DNA of 64,000 bases from Vreelandella zhaodongensis (GTDB lineage: Bacteria; Pseudomonadota; Gammaproteobacteria; Pseudomonadales; Halomonadaceae): contig NZ_JACCDD010000004.1 in the NCBI RefSeq assembly GCF_013415115.1, forward strand, positions 288,307-352,306. The letters run 5' to 3'. The notes below the pieces were generated by a model. It worked only from the letters and a program-made list of their open reading frames with translations. It had not been told where the DNA came from and searched no databases. Below are positions 19,914-30,604 of this stretch, piece after piece (the first letter of the stretch is position 1; the number at the start of each line of letters is the position of its first letter). The translations under genes were made by a program, and so were the position numbers.

Positions 19914-20528
19914 ATGCACTACGCTCTTAACCGCGGGCGCGGCTTGGCTCTATTGTTGTTGGCCAGTTTGCTGACAGGCTGCCTTGCACTACCCCAAACA
20001 GGCTTGTTTGCTTTTCGATTGGCGGTAACATCGTTAGGCATCGAAGACGTCCGTATTGGCCCCTACAGTGTGCAGGCGGGGCTGGATACCCGCGACCTAA
20101 CCAGCCTGCTTGCGTCTAGTCTTGGCGCAGGCAGTTTACCCGTCCAGGCGACACTCGCGATGGGGCTGGGCTTACCCATCGGCATGCCCGCTGTTGAAAT
20201 GTCAGGGTTCCGCTGGATGTTAGATATGCCAGGTATCGACCCAGTCCAGGGCCAATACCAAGAGGACGTCACGCTCACATCAGGAAAGGACTCAACATTA
20301 CGCCTTCCCGTTGCATTTGACCTTCTCACTACCGACACCCAGCGTATGATGCCAATGCTAGAACTCGCCAGCCAGCTAGCCACCCAGGGCGAGCTTCCAC
20401 CAGGCAGCCAACTAGCAATTACCCCAGGCGACTTGCGCGGCCTAGGCATGACACTGCCAGCGGGGCTTTTAACGCCGACCATTCGCCTGAACGTAGGTGC
20501 CGATGGCCAGCTAACCCCTGTGCGTTGA
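19914..20528 (+). CDS. Lipoprotein of unknown function
   Basis: The start at 19914 has AGGAGG seven bases upstream. The 204-residue product has a classic lipoprotein signal peptide with lipobox LLTGC (Cys about residue 23). The mature part alternates beta-strand-like stretches (VTSLGIEDVRIGPYSVQAGL), with short Gly/Leu/Pro-rich segments and no cysteines or catalytic motifs; it weakly recalls LEA-type beta-sandwich lipoproteins, but I do not recognise the family. It ends 7 bp from the convergent ATPase gene. Confidence 0.8.
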   Translation: MHYALNRGRGLALLLLASLLTGCLALPQTGLFAFRLAVTSLGIEDVRIGPYSVQAGLDTRDLTSLLASSLGAGSLPVQATLAMGLGLPIGMPAVEMSGFRWMLDMPGIDPVQGQYQEDVTLTSGKDSTLRLPVAFDLLTTDTQRMMPMLELASQLATQGELPPGSQLAITPGDLRGLGMTLPAGLLTPTIRLNVGADGQLTPVR

Positions 20529-20535
20529 ACGCTTG

Positions 20536-21408
20536 CTAGGTAACTCCCTCATGCAGCCGTTTGCGGCCCACCCACTGGGCCGCAAACTGCCAAGCCGTCC
20601 GGCCGCTGCGCCCGCCTCTTAGCGTTGCAAATCGAACGGCTTCTGCTCGTGCAGCGTCACTCCAATCTTGCTTATCACCAATGCGAGCAACCCAATGCTC
20701 ACAGACCTCTAAGTAAGTCGCTTGGCTGAAAGGGTGAAAACCCAACCATAAGCCGAAACGATCCGACAATGAGATTCTCTCTTCAACAGCGTCACCGTGA
20801 TGTAGCTCTTCACCCACGAGACGCGTACCGCTATTGTCATCCATGGATTCCGGCAATAAATGACGACGATTGGAAGTGGCATACAACAAGACGTTTTCCG
20901 GCGGCCCCGTCAAGGCGCCGTCTAACACGCTTTTTAGCGCCTTGTACGCGTCGTCATTGCCTTCAAACGAAAGGTCATCGCAATACACCACAAAACGATG
21001 CGGCGTATCGCGTAACTGCTCTACTAACATCGGTAAACTACTCAGATCGTGGCGATCCACCTGGATCAAACGTAGCCCGTCATTCGCCAGTGAGTTAAGC
21101 AGCGCGCGAATCACCGACGACTTTCCGCTGCCCCTGGATCCCCACAGCAAGGCATGATTCGCAGGCAAACCCTGTAAAAAAGCACGCGTGTTATCGACCA
21201 AGGCCAGTTTTTGGCGCTCAATACCCAGTAAGTCGTCTAGCATCATTGTGTCCCTAGGCGGCACAGGCACCAAGCGTCCGCCTAAAGGGTGGCGCTGCCA
21301 AATAGCCGCTACATGGGTAGCCCAATCAACTGGTGTTGGCACCGTAGGCAGCCAATGGTCGATATGATCTAACAGATGCGTTAAACGTTGGCTTAATTCA
21401 GCATCCAT
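20536..21408 (-). CDS. DUF815-type P-loop ATPase
   Basis: About 290 residues. An ATG at 21420 is in frame but lacks a ribosome site; the ATG at 21408 has TGAGGA just upstream and is preferred. Walker A GSRGSGKSS at about residue 90, Walker B FVVYCDDLSFE, and an arginine-rich C-terminal helix (RGGRSGRTAWQFAAQW) match the uncharacterised DUF815 (AAA+) family, described only as predicted ATPases. The N-terminal segment includes the GIERQK motif typical of this family just before the P-loop. Substrate unknown. Confidence 0.85.
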   Translation of the reverse strand: MDAELSQRLTHLLDHIDHWLPTVPTPVDWATHVAAIWQRHPLGGRLVPVPPRDTMMLDDLLGIERQKLALVDNTRAFLQGLPANHALLWGSRGSGKSSVIRALLNSLANDGLRLIQVDRHDLSSLPMLVEQLRDTPHRFVVYCDDLSFEGNDDAYKALKSVLDGALTGPPENVLLYATSNRRHLLPESMDDNSGTRLVGEELHHGDAVEERISLSDRFGLWLGFHPFSQATYLEVCEHWVARIGDKQDWSDAARAEAVRFATLRGGRSGRTAWQFAAQWVGRKRLHEGVT

Positions 21409-21505
21409 AGTCGTCCTCATAGTGCGTTATGATAAGAGTTGATTTACCACTGACAGTGGTTATCTTGTGTGCAAAGCTCCCTACTCGTCTACAAGGAAAC
21501 CGTCT

Positions 21506-22309
21506 ATGCGCTGGCTCCGCCCCTTAGCTGTCACCGCTTTATGCGCCTCGATCGCAGCGTGTGCGACCTCCCCCACCGGTCGCTCCCAACTCTTACTGCT
21601 TTCAGATGACCAATTGAACCAAATGGGCCAGCAGGCTTTCGCACAATACCAACAAGACATCCCTACCGCTGATCAAGCCAGCCACCGCTACGTTCAGTGT
21701 ATTACCAACGCCATTGTTGATGTACTGCCCAGTGAGCAGCGAAACCTAGACTGGCAAATACGTGTTTTTGAGTCTGAGCAGCCCAATGCGTTTGCCTTAC
21801 CCGGTGGCTACATGGGCGTCAATACCGGCATGCTCAATATAGCCACAACACAAGACCAACTGGCATCCGTGGTAGGCCATGAGATTGGTCACGTATTAGC
21901 TCGCCATGCCAACGAACGCGCTTCTACTCAAAGTGCAACCTCTCTTGGCTTGTCAGTAATCTCAAGCGCCTCGGGTATGCAAACACCCGCTGGCCAACAG
22001 CTAATGGGGGTGCTGGGAATGGGCGCAGAGTACGGGATTGCTCTTCCGTTCTCCCGTCGTCATGAGAGTGAAGCCGACTTAATCGGTTTGCAATTGATGG
22101 CCCAGGCAGGCTTCGATCCGCGAGAGAGTGTCACCCTGTGGGAAAATATGCAGGCGGCCTCCAGCGGTGGCGCACCGCCCGCGTGGATGTCGACTCACCC
22201 AAGCCAAGGCCAGCGGATTCAAGGCCTGCAAGCCAATATGGACGAAGCTCTGGCGAGCTATGAGCAAGCGCGCAATAGTGGCCGCACCCCCAACTGCCCA
22301 CGCCCGTAG
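21506..22309 (+). CDS. M48-family metalloprotease lipoprotein
   Basis: Periplasmic zinc protease of the LoiP/YcaL type, linked in E. coli to quality control of outer-membrane proteins. The start at 21506 has AAGGAA 8 bases upstream and yields a signal peptide ending in lipobox IAAC; 267 residues. The zinc motif HEIGH (VVGHEIGHVLARH) and the third ligand segment SRRHESEADLIGLQLM are intact, as is the THPSQGQRI motif near the C-terminus. The small membrane protein follows in the same direction. Confidence 0.93.
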   Translation: MRWLRPLAVTALCASIAACATSPTGRSQLLLLSDDQLNQMGQQAFAQYQQDIPTADQASHRYVQCITNAIVDVLPSEQRNLDWQIRVFESEQPNAFALPGGYMGVNTGMLNIATTQDQLASVVGHEIGHVLARHANERASTQSATSLGLSVISSASGMQTPAGQQLMGVLGMGAEYGIALPFSRRHESEADLIGLQLMAQAGFDPRESVTLWENMQAASSGGAPPAWMSTHPSQGQRIQGLQANMDEALASYEQARNSGRTPNCPRP

Positions 22310-22331
22310 GCGATTTAACTTTGAGGTTTGA

Positions 22332-22589
22332 ATGATTCGACTTGGTTTACTGCTGCTTGTTCTCCCCGTCATAGTACTGCTCGGCGTTTATTTCTGGGAG
22401 CTAGGCGATGTACGCGCCTGCCAGCTGGATGGCGGGCACTGGGACTACCTAGCAAGCGTGTGCCGCGACACGCCACAGCCGTTTGTATCATGGTTAGAAC
22501 GCTCACCGCTGTTGGTCAATGGAGGCATGTTGCTCTCGGTGGTTGGCTTAGTCATGTGCATGATTGGCTTTTATACCAAATCTCGTTAG
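22332..22589 (+). CDS. Small two-helix membrane protein, unknown
   Basis: An 85-residue product with a GAGG site before its ATG. Two hydrophobic helices (about residues 3-21 and 60-80) flank a loop with two cysteines (RACQLDGG and ASVCRDTP) that could form a disulfide if periplasmic. It lies 22 bp after the M48 protease and before a terminator, so it is probably co-transcribed with it. No family recognised. Confidence 0.72.
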   Translation: MIRLGLLLLVLPVIVLLGVYFWELGDVRACQLDGGHWDYLASVCRDTPQPFVSWLERSPLLVNGGMLLSVVGLVMCMIGFYTKSR

Positions 22590-22615
22590 CAACGGGAGAA
22601 CCACTCGCATTAACC

Positions 22616-22646
22616 AAAAAAGGCAGCCGCGATGGCTGCCTTTTTT
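22616..22646. terminator. Bidirectional terminator, membrane protein / aroE
   Basis: A-run, stem GGCAGCC/GGCTGCC with GCGAT loop, then TTTTTT; between two convergent transcripts. Confidence 0.93.
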
Positions 22647-22662
22647 GTCGAACGTTCGAAAG

Positions 22663-23490
22663 CTAGTCGCTGGCGATGTTCAACGATTGCCGTAACAGTG
22701 TGCGCACCGAAGCAGTTTCGGGCCTCACGTTACGCCACAAGAAAAAGGATTCGGCGGCTTGTTCTACCAGCATACCCAGACCATCGAGCAGCTTAGCACC
22801 ACGTGGCCCTGCCCACTGTAAAAACACGGTGGGTTCTGAGCCATACATCATGTCGTAGGCCCAAGCCCCTGGGTTAAATACGCTATCTGGCAACGGCGGC
22901 AAATCACCGGAAAGACTGGCGCTGGTGCCATTGATCACTAGATCAAACTGGCCTTCTAACGTGTCAAATCCGCCGCCCTGAAGGGTGCCTAAATCGGCAA
23001 ACGCTTCTGCTAATTGGGCGGCTTTCTCCGCCGTTCGATTGACGATAACCACATCATGGGGTTGCTCAGCAAGCAGCGGTTCAAGCACGCCACGCACCGC
23101 ACCGCCTGCGCCAATCACTAGCACGCGTTTATCCTGGATGGGGACGCGGTGGTACCCGAGGTCACGTACCAGCCCAATGCCATCAGTGGTATCACCGTAG
23201 GTGCGGCCGTTGCCGCCGACAACCAGCGTATTCACCGCCTGAGCACGCTTGGCGCGGTGGCTCAAGGTATCGCACAACGCAAAGGCATCGCCCTTAAACG
23301 GTACGGTGACGTTTGCCCCGCGGCCACCCGTTGCCACAAATTCTCGCCAAGCGCTGGAAAAGCCCTCCACCGGTGCAAGTTCGGCAGTATAGGTCATGGA
23401 TTGCTGGGTTTGATTGGCAAACTCACCGTGAATTAATGGTGACTTAGAGTGCTTAATCGGATTGCCAAACACACAGTAACGATCAGTCAT
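22663..23490 (-). CDS. aroE: Shikimate dehydrogenase
   Basis: NADPH-dependent reduction of 3-dehydroshikimate in aromatic amino acid synthesis. 275 residues with AAGGAG before the ATG. Seen: the shikimate-binding serines in KHSKSPLIH, the catalytic lysine in [11 protein letters not shown], the nucleotide-binding GAGGAVRGV and the NRT motif for NADPH phosphate. Last gene of the leftward run dprA-tsaC-hemF-aroE; 9 bp after hemF. Confidence 0.97.
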   Translation of the reverse strand: MTDRYCVFGNPIKHSKSPLIHGEFANQTQQSMTYTAELAPVEGFSSAWREFVATGGRGANVTVPFKGDAFALCDTLSHRAKRAQAVNTLVVGGNGRTYGDTTDGIGLVRDLGYHRVPIQDKRVLVIGAGGAVRGVLEPLLAEQPHDVVIVNRTAEKAAQLAEAFADLGTLQGGGFDTLEGQFDLVINGTSASLSGDLPPLPDSVFNPGAWAYDMMYGSEPTVFLQWAGPRGAKLLDGLGMLVEQAAESFFLWRNVRPETASVRTLLRQSLNIASD

Positions 23491-23499
23491 ATAAGCTCC

Positions 23500-25063
<1,564 letters not shown>

Positions 25064-25145
25064 AGATGCTCCTCGTCACAAACGCGGGCCTTCATCCCCC
25101 TAGACTTGATACCGCCTCAGCAGATGAAAAACTGTTACTCACATC

Positions 25146-26273
25146 CTACCATGGCCGCGTCAAACGCACCCAGCCACCCGCTTGCTGCGCCACTTTGCCA
25201 TCAAGTTCCAACATCAGCAGCCGTTGCTGGCACTCGCTCACCGTAACGCCTGCGATCTGAACCAACACATCAATTGGCGTCGGTGTGGCGCTCAAGGCAC
25301 TTAACAGAGTGTCAGCTGGCAGCTCAGTATCATTCGACACACTCGCGCTTATTTCCTCATCGTTCGCGACTGATGCTGCTGGCATAAAACTTTCCGCCCA
25401 ATGCTGAAGCTCTTCCAGAATGTCGTCCACATGACGCACTAGCGTCGCACCGCTGCGTAATAACTGTAGGCAGCCCCGGGCCTGAACGTTGTGCAACGAG
25501 CCCGGCAGGGCAAACAGATCACGACCTTGCTCTAAGGCTAAACGCGCGCTGACCAATGAACCACTTTTCTCGGCGGCCTCAACCACAAGCGTGCCCAGTG
25601 AAAGGCCCGTAACAATTCGGTTCCGTCGTGGAAAAAAGGCTGAGCGAGCGACGGTTCCTGGCGGATGTTCCGATAACAGCAAGCCTCCGGCCACGCTACT
25701 TAGCTGCTCATGTAAATCACGATGGCGCGGCGGGTAAATCACATCAACTCCACAGCCAAGCACTGCAATCGACTGGCCACCTGCCGCTAACGCTGCACGC
25801 TGTACAACGCCATCCACCCCGAGCGCCATACCACTGACGATACACCAGCCACGACTGGCCAACTCTCGGGCAAACGCCTGAGCATTACCGCTGCCTTCCG
25901 ACGTTGGACGTCGAGTGCCCACCATGGCGAGTTTTGGGCCATTCAGCGCAGTGAGATCACCTTGCGCCCAAAGCACTACGGGTGGGTCAGGCAACTGATT
26001 CAGCAGTTCAGGCCATGCTGGGTGATCACGGTGTAACAGGTGACGATTGAAGCCGCTCCGACACCACGCTTCCGCGTCGTCGACTACCTCCTGTAGCGGG
26101 CTGCGTTCGGGGTGCGTTAACCATAGCCGGAGCGCACTCGCAGCCTGGCTAGGCAATGCCGCTAGCCAGCCATCAGGCCACTGGGGCTGTCGGGCAACTA
26201 ATCGGGCAGTTCGCAGTGCCCCCATACCCGGCAGAGCGTTTACTACCAGCCACTCCTTGGCGTTCATACGCAT
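25146..26273 (-). CDS. dprA: DNA-processing protein DprA
   Basis: Loads RecA on incoming single-stranded DNA in natural transformation; widely conserved also in non-competent species. 375 residues from the first ATG (a second ATG two codons later is equally possible). The Rossmann-like core is clear: MVGTRRPTSEG, GMALGVDGVVQRAAL, GCGVDVIYPPRH, FFPRRNRIVTGLS and VVEAAEKSGSL. A C-terminal winged-helix (about 310-375) ends LDGKVAQQAGGWVRL. Upstream in the same direction is the LysM-less gene, 17 bp away. Confidence 0.96.
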   Translation of the reverse strand: MRMNAKEWLVVNALPGMGALRTARLVARQPQWPDGWLAALPSQAASALRLWLTHPERSPLQEVVDDAEAWCRSGFNRHLLHRDHPAWPELLNQLPDPPVVLWAQGDLTALNGPKLAMVGTRRPTSEGSGNAQAFARELASRGWCIVSGMALGVDGVVQRAALAAGGQSIAVLGCGVDVIYPPRHRDLHEQLSSVAGGLLLSEHPPGTVARSAFFPRRNRIVTGLSLGTLVVEAAEKSGSLVSARLALEQGRDLFALPGSLHNVQARGCLQLLRSGATLVRHVDDILEELQHWAESFMPAASVANDEEISASVSNDTELPADTLLSALSATPTPIDVLVQIAGVTVSECQQRLLMLELDGKVAQQAGGWVRLTRPW

Positions 26274-26290
26274 CCCCTATTCACTTCCCC

Positions 26291-27148
26291 CTAGTCGGAA
26301 GGCGATCTTACCTTATCACCCACGGCTAAAGCGTTGCTTGTCTGCATGACCAAGGCATAGCTCATATGGCTGTATGGCTTAACGACCATAATCATCCCCA
26401 CCTCTTCAGCGGGCAGTTGAAGAAGCGCCTGAGTGCGCGGGTCATTAACTTGCCCACCCTGCCGGTTCACACGTAACACATGGCCTGGCTGCAAACCGTT
26501 CTGAGTACCAACATCCAGCGCAACCATCTGTAAACGTCCAATAAAGCGTACCCCGCCAGGTACCGCAATCACCTGGCCAGCGACATGATTCAACGGTAGC
26601 CGAGGTTGGAAGTCCTTTTCTACGGTTTGAGATTCAAGCGGCAGTAAGACATCATTGCTGCGCACTTCCTGATGGGCGCTGAGTATTTCTACCCGCGCAA
26701 TATCTCCCTCACTGCTAAGCTGGCGTGCCTCGCCAATAGCCATTAACTCTCTTCCCAGTGGTGAACCATCAGACGCCATGTAAGGCTCCCCCTGGCGGTA
26801 AATGCCTACGCGTTCCTTGGGAGGAAGTTCGCCGCGGACATAAATTGTATCGCCTGCACCGCTCATCAGACGTTGATGCTCTCCCCCGATGACGTAGGCC
26901 AACTCCTGCAAGACCTCCCCCTGCTCGATCACTCGGTGTTCGCGCAAAAAGGCACGAATCGTGTCTACAGGAATCGGGGCATCTACCTGATAATGCGGCA
27001 CGCTGCGTACCTGGGGAGAAAGCGACACCACGGTTTGTGGCGCTTGCCCTGCAAATGCACTGCTGGGAAAGAGCATCAAACACGCTAACGAAGCACCAAT
27101 GAATACAGCACCAAAGACGCTATAATAAAGAGGGTGCTTTATTGCCAC
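26291..27148 (-). CDS. Exported relative of the dprA-linked LysM protein, lacking the LysM domain
   Basis: A GTG at 27148 with AAAGGAG nine bases upstream is preferred over a TTG at 27169 that overlaps that site; 285 residues. A signal peptide (about residues 6-33, ending SSAFA) runs straight into the region QTVVSLSPQVRSVPHYQ, which in Pseudomonas-type homologues follows an N-terminal LysM module. The later conserved parts are present: SGAGDTIYVRG, RQGEPYM, VPGGVRFIGRLQMVAL, LQPGHVLRV and the MIMVVKPYSHMSYALVM end. So this version has kept the C-terminal domain and lost the peptidoglycan-binding module. Function is unknown even in relatives. Confidence 0.82.
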   Translation of the reverse strand: MAIKHPLYYSVFGAVFIGASLACLMLFPSSAFAGQAPQTVVSLSPQVRSVPHYQVDAPIPVDTIRAFLREHRVIEQGEVLQELAYVIGGEHQRLMSGAGDTIYVRGELPPKERVGIYRQGEPYMASDGSPLGRELMAIGEARQLSSEGDIARVEILSAHQEVRSNDVLLPLESQTVEKDFQPRLPLNHVAGQVIAVPGGVRFIGRLQMVALDVGTQNGLQPGHVLRVNRQGGQVNDPRTQALLQLPAEEVGMIMVVKPYSHMSYALVMQTSNALAVGDKVRSPSD

Positions 27149-27233
27149 GGTTTTGTTCTCCTTTCGCAATCATTCGGAAAGCGGCGAAGGGGTTACACGG
27201 CACTGTGCATGCCCAGGCACGCCCACAGCATGA

Positions 27234-27263
27234 TATAGTGATGCATAGTATAGTGGTGCATTA
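27234..27263. repeat. 15-bp direct repeat in the dprA-cluster / def divergent gap
   Basis: TATAGTGATGCATAG (27234-27248) followed directly by TATAGTGGTGCATTA (27249-27263). Both copies contain a TATAGT that resembles a -10 box, so the duplication may have created paired promoters or an operator for def. Confidence 0.7.
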
Positions 27264-27338
27264 AAGCACTGAGGTCTGCCAACACAGCTGGAAGACCTGT
27301 TCACATTAAAGACTCAGCATAACGGTGATTGTAACGCC

Positions 27339-27851
27339 ATGGCCAAACTTCCTATTCTCGAATTCCCCGACGAGCGCCTGCGCACTAAGGCTGCACCGGT
27401 GGAAACCGTTGACGATGAGGTCCGCCAGCTCGTCGACGATATGTTGGAGACCATGTACGACGCACGTGGTATCGGCCTTGCCGCGACCCAGGTAGATGTT
27501 CATCGCCGTATCGTGGTGATGGATGTCAGCGATGATAACTCCCAGCCGCTGGTGCTTATTAACCCGCGCTACGAGCCCATTGGTGAAGAGAAAGAGCCGC
27601 TTTCAGAAGGCTGTTTGTCGATCCCTGAATACTACGCGGAAGTACCGCGTTATCTAAACGTAAAGTTGAACGCGCTGGATCGTAATGGTGAGCCTTACGA
27701 GCTGGAAGCAGATGGCTTGTTAGCCCATTGCATTCAGCATGAGTATGACCACCTGGAAGGCGTGCTATTTGTTGACTATTTATCACCCCTTAAGCGCGAC
27801 CGAGTGATGAAAAAGATGCAAAAGCGCCATAAGTTGTTGCAAGACGCGTAA
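27339..27851 (+). CDS. def: Peptide deformylase
   Basis: Removes the formyl group from the N-terminal methionine of new proteins. 170 residues with all three metal-site motifs: [15 protein letters not shown] and QHEYDHLEG. It starts the def-fmt-rsmB set, whose products act on initiator tRNA charging and translation, although a 150-bp gap with a large hairpin separates it from fmt. Confidence 0.98.
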   Translation: MAKLPILEFPDERLRTKAAPVETVDDEVRQLVDDMLETMYDARGIGLAATQVDVHRRIVVMDVSDDNSQPLVLINPRYEPIGEEKEPLSEGCLSIPEYYAEVPRYLNVKLNALDRNGEPYELEADGLLAHCIQHEYDHLEGVLFVDYLSPLKRDRVMKKMQKRHKLLQDA

Positions 27852-27875
27852 ACCGATTCACGCCGTGTTATTGAT

Positions 27876-27942
27876 GGCCGAGCCGACACGTTGCAAACGC
27901 ACGGAATATTCACATCGTGTCTTGCAACGTTGCCTCTCGGCC
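27876..27942. repeat. 67-bp two-tier palindrome between def and fmt
   Basis: Outer stem GGCCGAG/CTCGGCC (27876-27882, 27936-27942), a symmetric 6/6 internal loop, inner stem CGTTGCAA/TTGCAACG (27889-27896, 27922-27929), then a further CACG/CGTG closing a small loop. No T-run directly follows. It would fold into a long structured hairpin in the def-fmt transcript; role unknown (processing site, attenuator or mobile palindromic element). Confidence 0.82.
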
Positions 27943-28001
27943 TTCATTCGTTTCACGCGCCGCCCCGTCGTCTCCCCACTCAATGCTAGGTAGCCAACTC
28001 C

Positions 28002-28988
28002 ATGTCACAGTTGCGCGTTATTTTTGCTGGCACGCCTGATTTCGCCTCCGCAAGCCTTGCTGCCGTACTAGATAGCCAGCATCAGGTTGTCGCGGTGTAC
28101 ACCCAGCCTGATCGCCCAGCAGGCCGTGGGCGTAAGCTTACTCCCAGCCCCGTCAAGCAGCTTGCTCTTGAACATGGGCTACCTGTCTATCAACCTGTTA
28201 GCTTAAAAGATGCCGATGCCCAAGCGGAACTGGCAGCATTAAATGCTGACGTGATGGTCGTTGTTGCTTACGGGCTACTACTCCCTCAAGCCGTATTGGA
28301 TACCCCTCGCTTAGGTTGTATCAACGTGCACGCGTCGCTCCTACCGCGCTGGCGGGGCGCCGCCCCCATCCAGCGCGCCATTGAAGCCGGAGATAACGCA
28401 TCAGGCGTCACCATTATGCAAATGGATGCAGGGCTGGATACCGGTGACATGCTGTATGAAGTTCGCACGCCAATCACTCCCCGCACCACAGGCGGCGACT
28501 TGCACGATCGGCTAGCCATTCAAGGAGCGAATGCGCTGGTTAACGTGCTGGATATCCTAGACAGTAACGACCTAACACCAGCACCGCAGCCAGACGAGGG
28601 CATTACCTACGCAGCCAAGCTAAGCAAGGCGGAAGCCGAACTGGACTTTCACCAGTCGGCAGAACCGTTGGCGCGTAAAATCCGCGCGTTTAACCCTTGG
28701 CCAGTGGCCTGGTGCACGCTAGGCAATGACCGCCTACGCTTGTTAATGGCGAGTGTCGAACCGGGTGAACAACTGCCCTCTCCGCCTGGCACGCTACTGG
28801 AACATGGTGAGGATCACCTGCGCATTGCCTGTGGCGAGCAAGGCCAAGAAGTACTGTGCGTTAGCCACGCCCAGCTACCTGGTGGTAAAGCGATGGCCGT
28901 GCGCGACTTGCTGAACGCCCGACAAACCCCGCTTACCGTCGGCGCACGCCTTGGGCACGCCGCCGCTCATCAAGGAGTTAGTGAATGA
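28002..28988 (+). CDS. fmt: Methionyl-tRNA formyltransferase
   Basis: Formylates initiator Met-tRNA using 10-formyl-THF. 328 residues, usual length. Seen: FAGTPDFASASLAAV at the start, the catalytic region INVHASLLPRWRGAAPIQRAIEAGD, and TYAAKLSKAEAELDF linking to the C-terminal OB-type tRNA-binding domain. It overlaps rsmB by four bases (ATGA). Confidence 0.98.
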   Translation: MSQLRVIFAGTPDFASASLAAVLDSQHQVVAVYTQPDRPAGRGRKLTPSPVKQLALEHGLPVYQPVSLKDADAQAELAALNADVMVVVAYGLLLPQAVLDTPRLGCINVHASLLPRWRGAAPIQRAIEAGDNASGVTIMQMDAGLDTGDMLYEVRTPITPRTTGGDLHDRLAIQGANALVNVLDILDSNDLTPAPQPDEGITYAAKLSKAEAELDFHQSAEPLARKIRAFNPWPVAWCTLGNDRLRLLMASVEPGEQLPSPPGTLLEHGEDHLRIACGEQGQEVLCVSHAQLPGGKAMAVRDLLNARQTPLTVGARLGHAAAHQGVSE

Positions 28989-30319
28989 GCCAGAATCGCC
29001 CACCCAAAAGTGGCAGTGGCCAGGAAGTGCGCGCTGCGGCCGCCCGCACGCTAGTGCCGGTATTGACCGATCAAGGTTCGCTGGCCGGGCTAGACGAGCA
29101 CAGTGTGATTGCCCGCGACCGCAGCCTGTTAAAAGAACTCTGTTACGGCACCTGTCGGCGCTTGCCGCGTCTGGAAGCACTGGCTAGCGCACTGCTCAAG
29201 CAGCCTTTTAAGAAGCGCGATAGTGACATTCACGCTCTGCTGCTCGTAGGTATTTATCAATTGCTGTACATGCGCATTCCCGCCCACGCAGCAGTAGGTG
29301 AAACCGCTGGCGCTGCTCGCTTGCTAGGCAAAGAGTGGGCTACCCGTGTGCTTAACGGCTGCCTACGCCGCCTCCAGCGTGAATCCGACGCGCTCCAGGA
29401 AGTGGTCGACCGCGACGAAAGCGTTGCCCTGGAACACCCACCTTGGCTGCTCAACGCCTTGCGCAATGCGTGGCCCGAACAATGGCGCGCCATCGCAGAA
29501 GCGAACAACGACCCAGGCCCCATGACCCTCCGGGTCAACCAACGCTATAACGACCGCGAAGCCTATCTGCAGCAACTTAGCGAACAGGGATTGAGCGCAC
29601 GACTTTGCTTGCACGCACCTGACGGCATCACCTTGGAGACTCCCTGCGATGTCACTGTGCTCCCTGGATTCGAAGAAGGCCATGTCAGCGTTCAGGATGA
29701 GGCCGCGCAGCTATCAGCAGCACTGCTTGGCCCCGCTTTAGCGCCACGCCCTGGCGCGCACGTACTGGATGCCTGCTGCGCTCCTGGCGGTAAAACAGCA
29801 CACCTATTAGAGCAGTTCGATATCGCGCTCACCGCCATCGACAGCGACAACCAGCGCTTGGCAAAGGTAGAAGACACGCTCAGCCGCCTAGGGCTTGCCG
29901 CAGAGCTACAGCACGCCGATGCCACCCAACGTGACTGGTGGAGCGGCATGCCATTTGACGCTATCCTGCTCGACGCACCTTGCTCTGGCACAGGCGTTAT
30001 TCGCCGACATCCCGATATTAAAACGTTGCGTCGTAAAGATGACATTCGTCAGCTAGCCAAGCTACAGCGTCAGTTGTTGGATAATTTATGGGCGCTGCTG
30101 AGTCCTGGCGGCACCTTGCTATACGCCACCTGTTCTGTATTACCCGAAGAGAATGCAGAACAAATTGCGGCATTTATTGCCCGCACACCAGATGCGAAGG
30201 TCACCACGCCTAGCGATGTTGCTTGGGGTGAAGTCAGTGGCGATGGCCGCCAACTGTTTCCTGCACAAAGCAGTCACGATGGCTTTTTTTATGCCAGACT
30301 AGAAAAGCAGATTGCTTAA
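28985..30319 (+). CDS. rsmB: 16S rRNA m5C967 methyltransferase RsmB
   Basis: Methylates C967 of 16S rRNA with SAM. 444 residues. An N-terminal NusB-like RNA-binding domain (about 15-150) is followed by the Rossmann methyltransferase: DACCAPGGKTAHL, DAPCSGTGVIRRHPDIK with the PC motif, and the catalytic cysteine in YATCSVLPEEN. In line with fmt and overlapping it. Confidence 0.97.
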   Translation: MSQNRPPKSGSGQEVRAAAARTLVPVLTDQGSLAGLDEHSVIARDRSLLKELCYGTCRRLPRLEALASALLKQPFKKRDSDIHALLLVGIYQLLYMRIPAHAAVGETAGAARLLGKEWATRVLNGCLRRLQRESDALQEVVDRDESVALEHPPWLLNALRNAWPEQWRAIAEANNDPGPMTLRVNQRYNDREAYLQQLSEQGLSARLCLHAPDGITLETPCDVTVLPGFEEGHVSVQDEAAQLSAALLGPALAPRPGAHVLDACCAPGGKTAHLLEQFDIALTAIDSDNQRLAKVEDTLSRLGLAAELQHADATQRDWWSGMPFDAILLDAPCSGTGVIRRHPDIKTLRRKDDIRQLAKLQRQLLDNLWALLSPGGTLLYATCSVLPEENAEQIAAFIARTPDAKVTTPSDVAWGEVSGDGRQLFPAQSSHDGFFYARLEKQIA

Positions 30320-30381
30320 CATACTGCCCATTGCACTGTTAACTGACAGGGCAGCGAATTCATGGCAACGATGGAGATAGC

Positions 30382-30588
30382 ATGAGTCATCACACTTATA
30401 AGCATATCGAGCTCACCGGTTCTTCCGAGAAGGGTATTGAGGAAGCCGTTCAAAATGCACTCGCCAAAGCATCTGAAACTGTCAAGAATATGCGTTGGCT
30501 CGAAATAACCGATACCCGCGGCCATATTGAAGATGGCCGTGTGGCCCACTGGCAGGTCACGGTAAAAATCGGCTTTACGCTGGAATAA
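30382..30588 (+). CDS. Dodecin (flavin-storage protein)
   Basis: A 68-residue protein that in relatives assembles into a hollow dodecamer binding flavins. Full length, with the family pattern [22 protein letters not shown], the flavin-stacking tryptophan in [14 protein letters not shown], and the [12 protein letters not shown] end. It is a free-standing gene between rsmB and trkA, closed by a terminator 17 bp later. Confidence 0.94.
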   Translation: MSHHTYKHIELTGSSEKGIEEAVQNALAKASETVKNMRWLEITDTRGHIEDGRVAHWQVTVKIGFTLE

Positions 30589-30604
30589 TCCCTACCTGCT
30601 TTTC

